A stretch of DNA of 64,000 bases from Paenibacillus sp. IHBB 10380 (GTDB lineage: Bacteria; Bacillota; Bacilli; Paenibacillales; Paenibacillaceae). The translations under genes were made by a program, and so were the position numbers. Below the pieces are notes generated by a model. It saw only the letters and a program-made list of their open reading frames with translations, did no database searches and was not told the origin of the DNA. The stretch is from positions 3,472,001 to 3,536,000 of the forward strand of contig NZ_CP010976.1 in the NCBI RefSeq assembly GCF_000949425.1, given 5' to 3'. Positions 25,703-34,817 of the stretch are shown one piece after another. How positions within the stretch are numbered: the first letter of the stretch is position 1; every line of letters begins with the position of its first letter.

Positions 25703-26716
25703 CTAGCTTACGTTTCTCCTAGAGTCCAACATTCTACGAAAGCGGATGCGGATCATCCGTATACGTTCATATAGCAGTTCAGTACTTCCAATCTTTACAG
25801 ATTCCTTATCCGTCCCATAAACACGTTGCAGTACAGGCTTCAAGAATGTATCCCCTAACTCCTCAAAAGCTGACCATACAGCCACTTGTTCCTCATGATT
25901 CATACCCTGTAACTCAATCTCTATCAAGGTCTCTGTACTATACCCCGCCTTCTCTAGCTCCTCCAAAGCTTCAATTAACTCTTTACGTTTCACATTGCAT
26001 TCTTGTCTTAATTGATCCAAATTCTTCTTCTCTGAAATACCTTGTAGTAGTTTATGATGCATTCTATATTTATCAAGCTCATCTTTATACTTCTGCTCCT
26101 TCTGCTTAAATACCCATGCTGTATACACTTCTTCACTTAATGAGGTGTATACCCAATCCAACGGAAACCGATGACGCCGTTCAACGAGAGAAGTAATCTC
26201 CAATATATCTGTTCCGTACTCTTCTACTTTATTCACTCCAACTCCAGGTAGTTGTAACAACTCCTCCACGTTATGTGGTATGAAAGTACTAATAAGTCGA
26301 AGGACTTTGTTGCTTGCAATGAAATAGGGTGCTTTATGTTCAGTTCCTGCCCTCTTGCGTCTCCATGAACTTAATTGTACATATAGTTCCTCACGTAAAT
26401 GGAGCTCACTGTAACAATATAACTTCTGCACTGTACTCCCTTTGCCTCGTAGTTCCTCATCTTCATGGAATACACCTTCAATTAAGGGCCTATACCCCTC
26501 CACTAACTTCATTGCCAGACCATGTCGATAAATGCACAACATTTCATTCCACGATATCCCTTCATACCATATGCTATCATTTGTTTCATCACCTATAAGT
26601 AAATCTCTCCAACCTAGATGCCATATTCCTTCCTCTTCTCCAATCCATACCTGTGCTGCTAATACTTCATCGCTTCCCAATTCCTTCACCAGACGATTCA
26701 TAAATACGATTTGCAT
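25703..26716 (-). CDS. HRDC-domain protein of unknown function
   Basis: Starting at the ATG at 26716 (GGGAGG, 8-nt spacing) gives 337 residues. An HRDC (helicase and RNase D C-terminal) nucleic-acid-binding domain occupies about residues 108-178, with YVQLSSWRRKRA, APYFIASNKVLRLI and LLQLPGVGVNKVEEYG. No helicase or nuclease motifs are present. The C-terminal half (about 205-320) is helical and charged and resembles a helix-turn-helix-bearing extension with LDQLRQECNVKRKELIEALE. HRDC modules usually help enzymes bind DNA or RNA; the role of this stand-alone form is unknown. Monocistronic, facing corA. Confidence 0.75.
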   Translation of the reverse strand: MQIVFMNRLVKELGSDEVLAAQVWIGEEEGIWHLGWRDLLIGDETNDSIWYEGISWNEMLCIYRHGLAMKLVEGYRPLIEGVFHEDEELRGKGSTVQKLYCYSELHLREELYVQLSSWRRKRAGTEHKAPYFIASNKVLRLISTFIPHNVEELLQLPGVGVNKVEEYGTDILEITSLVERRHRFPLDWVYTSLSEEVYTAWVFKQKEQKYKDELDKYRMHHKLLQGISEKKNLDQLRQECNVKRKELIEALEELEKAGYSTETLIEIELQGMNHEEQVAVWSAFEELGDTFLKPVLQRVYGTDKESVKIGSTELLYERIRMIRIRFRRMLDSRRNVS

Positions 26717-26746
26717 GACACACGCCTCCCTTGTTTCAGTACAACA

Positions 26747-26790
26747 CAAAAAAAGCACCCCTCTTACATAAAAGTAAGAGAGGTGCTTCC
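26747..26790 (-). terminator. Terminator of the ROK kinase gene
   Basis: AAGCACCCCTCTTAC and GTAAGAGAGGTGCTT pair almost perfectly and are followed on the minus strand by TTTTTTT. Confidence 0.88.
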
Positions 26791-26872
26791 TCATTATTTC
26801 ACTGCTATACTGTTAAACCAATAATAACATAAACTATCCTATCGTCAATCATCTTATACAAAATGGGTGAAA

Positions 26873-27748
26873 TTATGACAACGCCATCTTGGCTAATGCC
26901 AATGCACCACAAAGACCTGCATTATCACCCAGTTGTGGCGAGACAATATACTGTTCAATATCGTCATTTAGAGCTGAATGTTGAACATAACCATTCAACA
27001 GATTTTTAAGTTCCTTATGAATAAGTGGGAACAACTGTGGCTGCTTCATAACGCCACCACCCATTATAATCTTCTCAGGTGATACAATCAATATGTAATT
27101 CATTATGGCTTGGGCTAAGTAATAAGCCTCCATTTGCCATGCAGGATGATCAGCACTTAGTTCAACGGCTGGGACACCCCAACGCTTACTAATGGCCGGA
27201 CCTGCTGCAAGCCCTTCCAAACAATCTCCATGATAAGGACAGAATCCCTCGTAGGAATCTTCTGGATGACGACGTACTAATATATGACCCATCTCAGGAT
27301 GAGATAAACCGTGTATTAGCTCTCCATTAACAACTATACCCGCTCCAATGCCAGTACCTACAGTAATATAAAGACAACTGTCTTTTCCCTGTCCAGCACC
27401 CCATAGATGTTCACCCAGAGCAGCTCCATTCACATCCGTATCAAAGCCAATAGGAACGTTAAATTGTGAACTCAGATGTCCTACAATATCGTACTGACTC
27501 CAATGCGGCTTAGGTGTTGTAGTTATATAACCGTAAGTAGCACTTCCCTTCACAGGGTCGATCGGACCGAATGATCCCACTCCGATAGCTTGTACTCCTT
27601 TACCTTCAAAAAAAGAGTCCACCTTTGCCATCGTCTCAGCGGGTGTTGTTGTCGGGAAACTTACCCGTTCCTCAACCTTTCCATCTTCCGTTCCTATTCC
27701 ACATACAAATTTAGTGCCTCCAGCTTCAATAGCTCCCAGTAAATTCAT
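26873..27748 (-). CDS. ROK-family sugar kinase, fructokinase-like
   Basis: The 291-residue protein has the ROK phosphate-binding motif GAIEAGGTKFVCGIG at the N-terminus, the FDTDVNGAALGEHLWG catalytic segment and GTGIGAGIVVNG. A zinc-binding region GFCPYHGDCLEGLAAGPAI follows the GHILV histidine. This zinc-containing form matches fructokinases such as ScrK, GmuE and YdhR of Bacillus. It has no transporter or hydrolase neighbours that would fix the substrate. It is a single gene ending at a strong terminator. Confidence 0.88.
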   Translation of the reverse strand: MNLLGAIEAGGTKFVCGIGTEDGKVEERVSFPTTTPAETMAKVDSFFEGKGVQAIGVGSFGPIDPVKGSATYGYITTTPKPHWSQYDIVGHLSSQFNVPIGFDTDVNGAALGEHLWGAGQGKDSCLYITVGTGIGAGIVVNGELIHGLSHPEMGHILVRRHPEDSYEGFCPYHGDCLEGLAAGPAISKRWGVPAVELSADHPAWQMEAYYLAQAIMNYILIVSPEKIIMGGGVMKQPQLFPLIHKELKNLLNGYVQHSALNDDIEQYIVSPQLGDNAGLCGALALAKMALS

Positions 27749-27808
27749 TCTAAATACCTCCTATATGCTTTAGATACCTGGTGAATTACATCAACAATTC
27801 ATTTATTT

Positions 27809-28924
27809 CTATTTATTCAGGCTATTTCCGAAAACTAACGTATTACTTAGCAATCTACCCGCTTTGGTTATAGTTCTTCCATTACCATACATTGCAGAGG
27901 AAGCCCCACCGTCCAGATTCATAGCCTGTTTGACACCCATCTTACTCATAATTTCAGCCCATTGTTTCATAGTGGCTCCAGATACAGTTGCAATCATGAC
28001 TGAGCCATCTGCTTTAACGGCAATACCGCTACGCGCAGCAGAACTACTCAAAATTTTCTGATCCTGAAATCCTTCTCCAGCAGGCGATAAAGAAACCTTA
28101 CCATCCTTCACGAGGCGTGGTCCCGCTCCAACAGCGGTAACAACATCTTCCCATGGGATAGACTTTCCATTAGGATCTTTATAAGCAACATTCATCTCTA
28201 CCGTTGCTCCAATCTCGAAACGATCTGCCATTGACTTTTGTGTGCCACTATACACAATAACATAACCTTTTGGAGGAATAGCCACATTATTATTAGACAT
28301 TATATCTTTCACCTTACCATCCACAATCACAACAGCAATCCCACCCTTAAAGCCTACACGTGCTCCACGATCTTGGGTAAATAATATACTGTTACTTGCG
28401 TTGACCGCAGGGGTACGATTGACAAAGGTTGCATACCAGCTCTGAGAACGCCCTTTTGTTCCTGTAACCTTCCCTGTAATACTGATATACAAGTTATCCA
28501 TTAGCACTGAACCATCGGTTTTGAAGCCGATGGTCGTGCCGTAACGTCCAATATGTGCGACCCTACCATCCACGATCAAATTACCATAAGAATCTGTTGG
28601 GCCACCATAAGCTTCGAAGAAAGCCCCATTAATAGCAGCCTGAGCTCCATATGCTTTTACAATAGCGTTGAAATTCTGTGTTGCTCCGACTTGGCCTTTG
28701 GCAAGCCCTAAGGTAACAGGCGTACCTTTAGGAATCGTCACTGTCTGAACTGTGAAGGTTCGACCGCTAACGGTTACCTTCTTTGTTTCACTTTTAACTG
28801 TGGCTTTAGAAGCGGCATAAGAAGTATCCACACTACCAGACAGTAACCAAGATCCTATAAATAGCATGGCTAACATACCTATGCTTATATTCTTTCTGTT
28901 GAGTTTCCCCCAAGACATCTTCAC
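27809..28924 (-). CDS. Exported phosphodiester glycosidase family protein (NAGPA domain)
   Basis: A signal peptide (hydrophobic core LAMLFIGSWLLSG, then TSYAASK) leads an exported NAGPA/DUF2233 domain. Signatures are QAAINGAFFEAYGG, TAVGAGPRLV and the terminal MNLDGGASSAMY. The domain begins after an extended region with SGRTFTVQTVTI. The start is uncertain: the GTG at 28924 overlaps the stop of the exonuclease gene (TAGTG) and has GGAAG 7 nt upstream; an ATG at 28918 or 28954 is also possible. Same family as the truncated gene at the left edge of the window. Substrate unknown, probably a cell-surface glycopolymer. Confidence 0.85.
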   Translation of the reverse strand: MKMSWGKLNRKNISIGMLAMLFIGSWLLSGSVDTSYAASKATVKSETKKVTVSGRTFTVQTVTIPKGTPVTLGLAKGQVGATQNFNAIVKAYGAQAAINGAFFEAYGGPTDSYGNLIVDGRVAHIGRYGTTIGFKTDGSVLMDNLYISITGKVTGTKGRSQSWYATFVNRTPAVNASNSILFTQDRGARVGFKGGIAVVIVDGKVKDIMSNNNVAIPPKGYVIVYSGTQKSMADRFEIGATVEMNVAYKDPNGKSIPWEDVVTAVGAGPRLVKDGKVSLSPAGEGFQDQKILSSSAARSGIAVKADGSVMIATVSGATMKQWAEIMSKMGVKQAMNLDGGASSAMYGNGRTITKAGRLLSNTLVFGNSLNK

Positions 28925-29811
28925 TAAACGACTTCCACTCCTATCAGTCCACATAGACTACTCATTTCAAGCTCTTCAAATTTAGATGTTATGAGAAATT
29001 GATCAAGTTCTAGCATACAACCATCCAGTTGGCATTCGATAGGAACGTTACAATGAATCTCGGCAAGTCTACGCGACAAATGTAACATTTCCAGATCATT
29101 CTCAATCTTAGTTCGCACACTAGCTGATAACTGATTAAGATTCTCTAGAACGCTCTCTACGGACCCATACTCTTGAATTAGCTTCATCGCCGTCTTCTCA
29201 CCTATCCCACGTACGCCTGGGTAATTGTCACTAGCATCACCCATCAATGCCTTAACATCAATAATTTGACGAGGAAGTAATTGCTTCTCTTCGTACAAAG
29301 ATTCGGGTGTATATACTTTGTAATTTCCATGCCCTTTTTTCATAATAATCACACTCGTTTGCGGGCTCACAAGCTGCAATAAATCATGATCCCCCGTTAA
29401 GATTGTCACGTTCATATCTTCGCTATAATGTGATGCTAATGTACCTATACAATCATCTGCTTCAAAACCTTGGTAACTAATATTTGGAATACCGAAACTA
29501 TCCACCACTTCACGAATCAAGGCGAACTGAGGCACAAGATCATCAGGCGCTTCCGATCGATTCCCTTTATAAGCTGCAAATTCCTCGGCACGGAAAGTCC
29601 CACCACCAAGATCCCAGCAGCAAACGACATGACTCGGATTAAAAGTCTGTACAGCATCCCAAAAATAACGAACGAAGCCATAGACGGCATTCGTAGGAAT
29701 TCCAGCCTTAGTCCGGCGGATATAACCGCTAGTAGCTGTTGCAAAATAAGCTCGAAATAATATGGCCATTCCATCGACCAGCATAATAGATTGTTGATTA
29801 TTGCGTGTCAC
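28924..29811 (-). CDS. 5'-3' exonuclease (PolA N-terminal-domain family)
   Basis: This 295-residue stand-alone flap/5'-3' exonuclease resembles the N-terminal domain of DNA polymerase I and YpcP of Bacillus. Metal-binding acidic clusters are visible in MLVDGMAILFRAYFA, EADDCIGTLA, LTGDHDLLQLV and GDASDNYPGVRGIGEKTA; the last includes the helix-hairpin-helix that binds DNA. It is likely to act in primer removal or repair. The stop codon overlaps the start of the downstream phosphodiester glycosidase gene, so the two are coupled, although they share no obvious function. Confidence 0.9.
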   Translation of the reverse strand: MTRNNQQSIMLVDGMAILFRAYFATATSGYIRRTKAGIPTNAVYGFVRYFWDAVQTFNPSHVVCCWDLGGGTFRAEEFAAYKGNRSEAPDDLVPQFALIREVVDSFGIPNISYQGFEADDCIGTLASHYSEDMNVTILTGDHDLLQLVSPQTSVIIMKKGHGNYKVYTPESLYEEKQLLPRQIIDVKALMGDASDNYPGVRGIGEKTAMKLIQEYGSVESVLENLNQLSASVRTKIENDLEMLHLSRRLAEIHCNVPIECQLDGCMLELDQFLITSKFEELEMSSLCGLIGVEVV

Positions 29812-29896
29812 TCTTTACCGCTCCTTGTATCCTGTAATTCACCTACAATTAAAGTGATTCAACTAGTATATCATAACTATCAAACCCTTGGGGTGT

Positions 29897-30262
29897 TTAA
29901 ACATCACCCCACAAATTGTCATATTGATCTTCTTTAAATCCAACTGTAACCTGACTCCCATCTGTCACGATCGGGCGCTTAATAAGCATGCCATTCGAAG
30001 AAAGGAGTTCGATCTGTTCATCCGTACTAAGTTCTGCAAGTTTATCTTTTAGACCCATTTGTTTATAGACCTCTCCACTTACATTGAAAAATTTTTTGAG
30101 TTCTAAACCACTATTGGGGATAAGTTGCTTCAGCTCTGACACCGTAGGTGGTTCCTCGACGATATGTCGTAGTTCAAGTTCATGTGCATGAGCTTGTAAC
30201 CATTTCACAGCATTTCGACATGTGCTGCATTTAGGATATTGATACACTGTTAATTTCGCCAT
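29897..30262 (-). CDS. ArsC/Spx-family thioredoxin-like protein (YusI-like)
   Basis: The 121-residue protein has the ArsC/Spx fold with a YPKCSTCRNAVKWL redox motif at the N-terminus (CxxC) and IKRPIVTDG near the C-terminus. Spx itself binds RNA polymerase, whereas YusI-type members are annotated as arsenate-reductase-family proteins; the sequence fits the latter. No ars genes are nearby, so an arsenic role is not supported. Monocistronic. Confidence 0.85.
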   Translation of the reverse strand: MAKLTVYQYPKCSTCRNAVKWLQAHAHELELRHIVEEPPTVSELKQLIPNSGLELKKFFNVSGEVYKQMGLKDKLAELSTDEQIELLSSNGMLIKRPIVTDGSQVTVGFKEDQYDNLWGDV

Positions 30263-30298
30263 ATTGTATTATTCCTCCCGTCAAATTCATATTGATCA

Positions 30299-31285
30299 TC
30301 ACACCGAACCAAGCAATTTATGAAGAAGTTGCTGCATATCTAGCGGTAGAGGAGCCTTAAAGGTCATAAATTGATGCAATATAGGATGAAAAAATGATAA
30401 TTCATTTGCATGTAAGGCTTGACGCCCCATATATTGATCAAGCTCCCTTACCTCGGTCTCGGTCTGGGTCTCTGTCTTCTCTTCCTGATCTTTCTTTTCA
30501 CTATAATAAGGGTGTTGATAGAATGTATCTCCGATAAGCGGACAACCTATAGATGTCATATGAACACGAATCTGATGCGTCCGACCACTTTCTAGTTTCA
30601 ATGTTACCATGGACGCATTCTTATATTTTTCAAGAAGTCTATAACGCGTCAAAGAAGCATACCCCGTTTCCGTCACGATTCTACGATGAGGATCTTCAGG
30701 ATCTCTATCAATCGGACCGTCAATGATCCCCTCCGAAGGATGAGGCGTACCATGAACTAGCGCAATATAGTTTTTGTCTACTTTATTATCTGCCATTTGC
30801 TCAGAAATATGTTGGTGTACATATGGATTCTTAGCAATGACGATAACGCCAGAAGTGTCCTGATCCAGCCTATGTACGGGTCGAAACCGAAACCGTTGTC
30901 CTTGTTCAAGCCAATAATGGACCACACCATTAGCAAGCGTATTTGTATAGTGACCCTTTGTAGGATGAACGATCACTCCTGCTTCCTTGTTCACTACTAG
31001 CAAATGCTCATCCTCAAACAATATATCAAAAGGAATGGGCTGTGGTAAAATATCATCCGAGGATTCCTGCTCCATTCGGATCTCCACCACATCTCCACTC
31101 CTAACTGAAACACTAATATAGACTCTTTCACCATTCAAGTGAATACCTTCTTCGCTCTGTTTCAAACGAGATAGCAATTTACGAGATACACCTAACCTTC
31201 GCTGCAATATATCCTTGAGCTTCCATCCCTCTTCTTCTGTGGGAATCACATATGTTATTGGATTATAGTATTGTGATTGTGTCAT
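30299..31285 (-). CDS. RluA-family rRNA/tRNA pseudouridine synthase
   Basis: This 328-residue protein has an N-terminal S4-like RNA-binding region (residues 24-66), then the pseudouridine synthase core with the catalytic motif HRLDQDTSG (Asp141) and SGRTHQIRVHM. A short acidic Glu/Thr/Gln insertion sits near residues 262-275. It belongs to the RluA/RluD group; which uridine it modifies cannot be told. It overlaps the upstream cobalamin adenosyltransferase gene by 4 bp (ATGA). Confidence 0.9.
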   Translation of the reverse strand: MTQSQYYNPITYVIPTEEEGWKLKDILQRRLGVSRKLLSRLKQSEEGIHLNGERVYISVSVRSGDVVEIRMEQESSDDILPQPIPFDILFEDEHLLVVNKEAGVIVHPTKGHYTNTLANGVVHYWLEQGQRFRFRPVHRLDQDTSGVIVIAKNPYVHQHISEQMADNKVDKNYIALVHGTPHPSEGIIDGPIDRDPEDPHRRIVTETGYASLTRYRLLEKYKNASMVTLKLESGRTHQIRVHMTSIGCPLIGDTFYQHPYYSEKKDQEEKTETQTETEVRELDQYMGRQALHANELSFFHPILHQFMTFKAPLPLDMQQLLHKLLGSV

Positions 31286-31854
31286 TTGCCTGATCGAAAT
31301 ACCTTTTTACTACGTACATACTCAATATCAGCCACCCCACTACGCACATTCACCGTTCTAGCTATGACGAAGAAGTAGTCAGATAGACGATTCAGATATT
31401 TACGTACTGCAGGATTGATTTCCTTACCCTTTCCTAATGTAACGGTCCTGCGTTCTGCGCGGCGACACACCGTCCGACATACGTGAAGTGTAGACGCGAG
31501 CAAAGTTCCTCCGGGTAGAATGAAACGTTCCAGTTGTGGATTCTCTTGTTCACAAGTGTCGAGCCAAAGCTCAAGCCGCTCAGACATCGATTCAGATACT
31601 TTGTACTTACTCTCGCTGAGATTCACAAAGGCCAAGTCTGAACCGCAATCGAATAGCTCCTGTTGAATCTCTAGCAGTTGCTCCTTCAGATCAGTAAATT
31701 GCTCATCGTCAACCATTAAACTAATCGCTTGTCCAACAAAACTATTTAATTCATCGATTGTTCCATAAGCCTCTACCTGATTATCGTCTTTGGTCACCCT
31801 AGCCCCGATTACTGATGTTTCTCCTTCATCACCCGATCGTGTGTAAACTTTCAT
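31282..31854 (-). CDS. Cob(I)yrinic acid a,c-diamide adenosyltransferase (PduO type)
   Basis: The 190-residue PduO-type enzyme transfers the adenosyl group of ATP to cob(I)alamin. Signatures are the N-terminal MKVYTRSGDEGETSVIG, EAYGTIDELNSFVG and the C-terminal RRAERRTV with RKYLNRLSDYFFVIAR. It is usually annotated yvqK in Bacillus. The gene is coupled to the downstream pseudouridine synthase gene by a 4-bp overlap. A Fur-like sequence lies about 30-50 bp upstream. No other cobalamin genes are in the window. Confidence 0.93.
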   Translation of the reverse strand: MKVYTRSGDEGETSVIGARVTKDDNQVEAYGTIDELNSFVGQAISLMVDDEQFTDLKEQLLEIQQELFDCGSDLAFVNLSESKYKVSESMSERLELWLDTCEQENPQLERFILPGGTLLASTLHVCRTVCRRAERRTVTLGKGKEINPAVRKYLNRLSDYFFVIARTVNVRSGVADIEYVRSKKVFRSGK

Positions 31855-31909
31855 CTGTATCCCTCCAAAATTGTTTAATATGCATAAATAATGGTTATCA
31901 TTCTGAGTT

Positions 31910-32446
31910 TTATTCAGTCAACGCTTTCAATACTTTAACAGCATTCTCTTTAGAATCGGCAGAAGGTACAATCGTAGCGTACAATTCCTCACCGGTGTAT
32001 TGTAAATCTTGAAAGGCTTTCATCTGAGAAACTGGAATACCATATAGATGCTTCTCTAGCTTGATATTATTCTCAGCATCCAAGGAGCCACCCTCAAATA
32101 CACCATCTGAATACATTTCTGTATCGAAATACGAATCAAGGGCAATATTTGTCCCCTCTTTACCATATCTCTTCATTTCATTCTCTGGCAAAATGATAAT
32201 GTCATTCTCACCAGCCGCATACTCCACCATTAACTTCTGCTGAACGAACATCGGAGCGGCTACGATTTGAACCGTAAGCTCCTCCCCTAACTTCTCCTGT
32301 AATCTCTGTTCTAGCTCCTCGCTGATCAGAGAAGGGTTAGCTTTATCGTCTGTAATAAAAATCGTTACATCGGCCTTATCCTGTCCACATGCAGTTAGCA
32401 TGATTAATGCCGACAAAATAACAATGAGCCTACCTATAATTTTCAA
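31910..32446 (-). CDS. Putative lipoprotein of unknown function
   Basis: A lipobox (MLTACGQ, Cys20) follows a hydrophobic signal, so the mature 159-residue protein is anchored on the outer face of the membrane. The sequence is acidic and shows no known domain. A stretch rich in QIVAAPMFVQQKLMVEYAAG suggests a binding fold related to solute-binding proteins, but this is weak. It lies in a gap between the adenosyltransferase and the Spo0E-like gene and has its own start. I do not recognise a family. Confidence 0.7.
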   Translation of the reverse strand: MKIIGRLIVILSALIMLTACGQDKADVTIFITDDKANPSLISEELEQRLQEKLGEELTVQIVAAPMFVQQKLMVEYAAGENDIIILPENEMKRYGKEGTNIALDSYFDTEMYSDGVFEGGSLDAENNIKLEKHLYGIPVSQMKAFQDLQYTGEELYATIVPSADSKENAVKVLKALTE

Positions 32447-32502
32447 CGTCTGCTCCCCCTTATAACTAGTTACTCTAATATATCATATCTGCAATAGATA
32501 TA

Positions 32503-32538
32503 AAAAGAAGACCCGACATCATCGGATCTTCTTTAATG
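32503..32538 (-). terminator. Terminator of the Spo0E-like gene
   Basis: AAAGAAGATCCGA and TCGGGTCTTCTTT pair around a short loop and are followed on the minus strand by T-rich sequence. Confidence 0.75.
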
Positions 32539-32541
32539 ACA

Positions 32542-32802
32542 CTATTTTTTGGCGCCACATATTCTCATATATTCATTAATTTTTTGGTCTAGCATTATAC
32601 TGATTTCAATAACAATATCGGAAGTAAATGACTTCTCCTGAGTAAATGTTTGTTCCATTTTACTACGAAGAACTTGGATCTCATCTTCCAGCACATTGTC
32701 CCTTAGAGAAGAATCAGTTGCATGCGTTGACCATTTATTACGATTTCCTTCGGCAGCATAACTTCCGAGATATGTGGGTAGATCATAATCAGTACACAAC
32801 AT
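32542..32802 (-). CDS. Spo0E-like aspartyl-phosphate phosphatase
   Basis: From the ATG at 32802, behind AGGGGGG with 5-nt spacing, the protein has 86 residues. The C-terminal half is a Spo0E helical hairpin: EIQVLRSKMEQTF, then SDIVIEISIMLDQKINEYM, which matches the family's S-x-x-LD-x-x-I-x-x-Y signature. Spo0E proteins dephosphorylate Spo0A and delay sporulation. The N-terminal 30 residues are variable. The upstream GTG at 32835 has no ribosome binding site, so I do not use it. Confidence 0.78.
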   Translation of the reverse strand: MLCTDYDLPTYLGSYAAEGNRNKWSTHATDSSLRDNVLEDEIQVLRSKMEQTFTQEKSFTSDIVIEISIMLDQKINEYMRICGAKK

Positions 32803-32904
32803 AAGAGCCCCCCTAGATAGTCTAATTATGCTCACAGAGGAAAATTATAACATAATATCAAATAAATTAAAGAGAAATATTTATGAACTCAAAAATTACA
32901 TTAT

Positions 32905-34113
32905 TCACTCTTTTTTTAATTGATCCACAAATCGGCCAATTCGATCCAGCGCTTCATTCAATTGAGTAACTGAAGTTGCATATGAACATCGGAGAAATCC
33001 ATCTCCACCTAGACCAAATACATTGCCAGGTACAGCAGCCACTTTCGCTTCTACAAGTAACCTTTGTGCGAAATCATCTGAAGATAATCCTGTACTCTCA
33101 ATACTAGGAAAAGCATAGAAGGCACCTTGAGGTTCATGACAATCTAGGCCTATATCACGGAAACCTTGAACAATTAGACGTCTTCTTTGATTGTAAGAAT
33201 CAACCATACGATCTTTTTCTTCAAGACCATTAGTTAACGCCTCCAAAGCAGCTACTTGACCCATCACTGGAGCGCACATTACAGTATATTGGTGAATTTT
33301 GAGCATCGCTGCAATAATATCCTTATGACCACAAGCATAGCCCATTCTCCAACCTGTCATGGCAAATGCCTTCGAGAAACCACTTACTAAGATCGTTCTG
33401 TCGATCATTCCTGGAATAGATGCAAAACTAACATGCTTTTCGTTATACGTAAGTTCTGCATAGATTTCATCTGAAATGACGATCAAGTCATGCTTCTCTA
33501 CCACTTTAGCTATTGGAAGCCAATCCTCATATGTCATAATGGCACCCGTAGGATTACTTGGATAGCTTAGAATCAGTACCTTAGACTTAGATGTAATCCT
33601 CGCCTCCAGCGCTTCAGCAGTCAGCTTAAAGCCATTCTCAGCATTCGTCTCAATTCCTACCGGAACGCCTCCTCCAATTGAAGTAATTGGAGAATACGAT
33701 ACATAGCAAGGTTCCGGTATGAGAATTTCATCGCCAGGAACAATGAGTGCTCGAAGGGCTAGATCTATCGCTTCACTGCCCCCAACTGTCACTAAAATTT
33801 GCTGCTGCGGTTCGTAAGATACACGAAAACTGTCATACAGATATTTCCCAATAGCTTCACGTAACTCTGGCATACCTGCATTAGAAGTATATCTTGTATA
33901 TCCACGTTCTAATGAGTAAACACAAGCCTCACGAACATGCCATGGAGTAATAAAGTCTGGCTCTCCTACTCCTAGCGTAATAATGTCTTTGCTAGCAGAT
34001 ACAAGATCAAAAAATTTACGAATACCCGAAGGAGCAATATCCCTAACGAGCGGCGCTAAATATGATTCCATGGATTTGTTATTTTCTTTTGCAAGATCTT
34101 CATTTAAGATCAT
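32905..34113 (-). CDS. alaT: Class I/II PLP aminotransferase, AlaT-like alanine transaminase
   Basis: The 402-residue aminotransferase has fold-type I motifs: ITLGVGEPDF, YPSNPTGA, ISDEIYAEL and the Schiff-base lysine in SGFSKAFAMTGWRMGY. It follows a gene for an Lrp/AsnC regulator with the same organisation as alaR-alaT (yugG-yugH) of Bacillus subtilis, which supports alanine transamination. The start is not certain: I use the ATG at 34113; a GTG at 34134 overlaps the alaR stop and would couple translation. PatA or an aromatic aminotransferase is the main alternative. Confidence 0.82.
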   Translation of the reverse strand: MILNEDLAKENNKSMESYLAPLVRDIAPSGIRKFFDLVSASKDIITLGVGEPDFITPWHVREACVYSLERGYTRYTSNAGMPELREAIGKYLYDSFRVSYEPQQQILVTVGGSEAIDLALRALIVPGDEILIPEPCYVSYSPITSIGGGVPVGIETNAENGFKLTAEALEARITSKSKVLILSYPSNPTGAIMTYEDWLPIAKVVEKHDLIVISDEIYAELTYNEKHVSFASIPGMIDRTILVSGFSKAFAMTGWRMGYACGHKDIIAAMLKIHQYTVMCAPVMGQVAALEALTNGLEEKDRMVDSYNQRRRLIVQGFRDIGLDCHEPQGAFYAFPSIESTGLSSDDFAQRLLVEAKVAAVPGNVFGLGGDGFLRCSYATSVTQLNEALDRIGRFVDQLKKE

Positions 34114-34130
34114 GACACTCACATCTTCCT

Positions 34131-34631
34131 TCACGGTGAAATCATGAGGCGGTTATCTTCTTCATGTTCGTCTAAGATAATACCATCTTGTTTGTATTTT
34201 TTTAGAATAAAGTTGGTTTTGGTGGATAGTACAGAATCAATCGTCGATAACTTCTCAGAAACAAAATTCGCTACATCTCTTAAATTACGCCCTTCTACTT
34301 CAACAAGTAAGTCATAAGCGCCCGACATCAAGTATACCGATTTAACCTGAGGAAACAAATAAATACGTTCAGAAATCCCTTCGAATCCACGTCCCCGCTC
34401 TGGCGTAATCTGCACTTCAATTAGCGCAGTAACCTTCTCATCTTCTATTTTACTCCAGTTAACAACTGCGGCGTACTTCACAATGACATGATCACTCTCA
34501 AGCTCGGCTATTGTCGTCTTGACCTCATCTTCACTTACACCAAGAAGTGTAGACAGTAAAGCAGGGGATCTTCTCGCATCCTCTTTCAAAAGCTCTAACA
34601 GCTTCAACTTTAGATCGTTCAGTTCCTTCAT
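34131..34631 (-). CDS. alaR: Lrp/AsnC-family regulator, AlaR-like
   Basis: At 166 residues it has the expected winged-helix DNA-binding domain (about 1-60, with LGVSEDEVKTTIAEL) followed by a RAM ligand-binding domain (about 75-150, with VKSVYLMSGAYDLLVEVEG). In Bacillus subtilis the homologous gene controls the adjacent alaT in response to alanine. Here the two genes are in the same order and overlap. The effector is inferred from that. Confidence 0.85.
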   Translation of the reverse strand: MKELNDLKLKLLELLKEDARRSPALLSTLLGVSEDEVKTTIAELESDHVIVKYAAVVNWSKIEDEKVTALIEVQITPERGRGFEGISERIYLFPQVKSVYLMSGAYDLLVEVEGRNLRDVANFVSEKLSTIDSVLSTKTNFILKKYKQDGIILDEHEEDNRLMISP

Positions 34632-34747
34632 AAGTCATCCTCCAGCACTTGCCTCCCACAGGTATTCTTATTCATAATTTCATATTCATGAATGCCTGCG
34701 GAAAGAGATTAATACTTATATTACAATAATTAAGAGTTTGTGCATAG

Positions 34748-34790
34748 AAAAACCATTCCTCTTTTTTATAACTCAAGGAATGGTCCACTA
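34748..34790 (-). terminator. Terminator of the coat-protein gene
   Basis: ACCATTCCT and AGGAATGGT pair around a loop of about 17 nt and are followed by TTTTC on the minus strand. Confidence 0.75.
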
Positions 34791-34817
34791 AACATACTTG
34801 ATAATCTCAAGAAAAAG

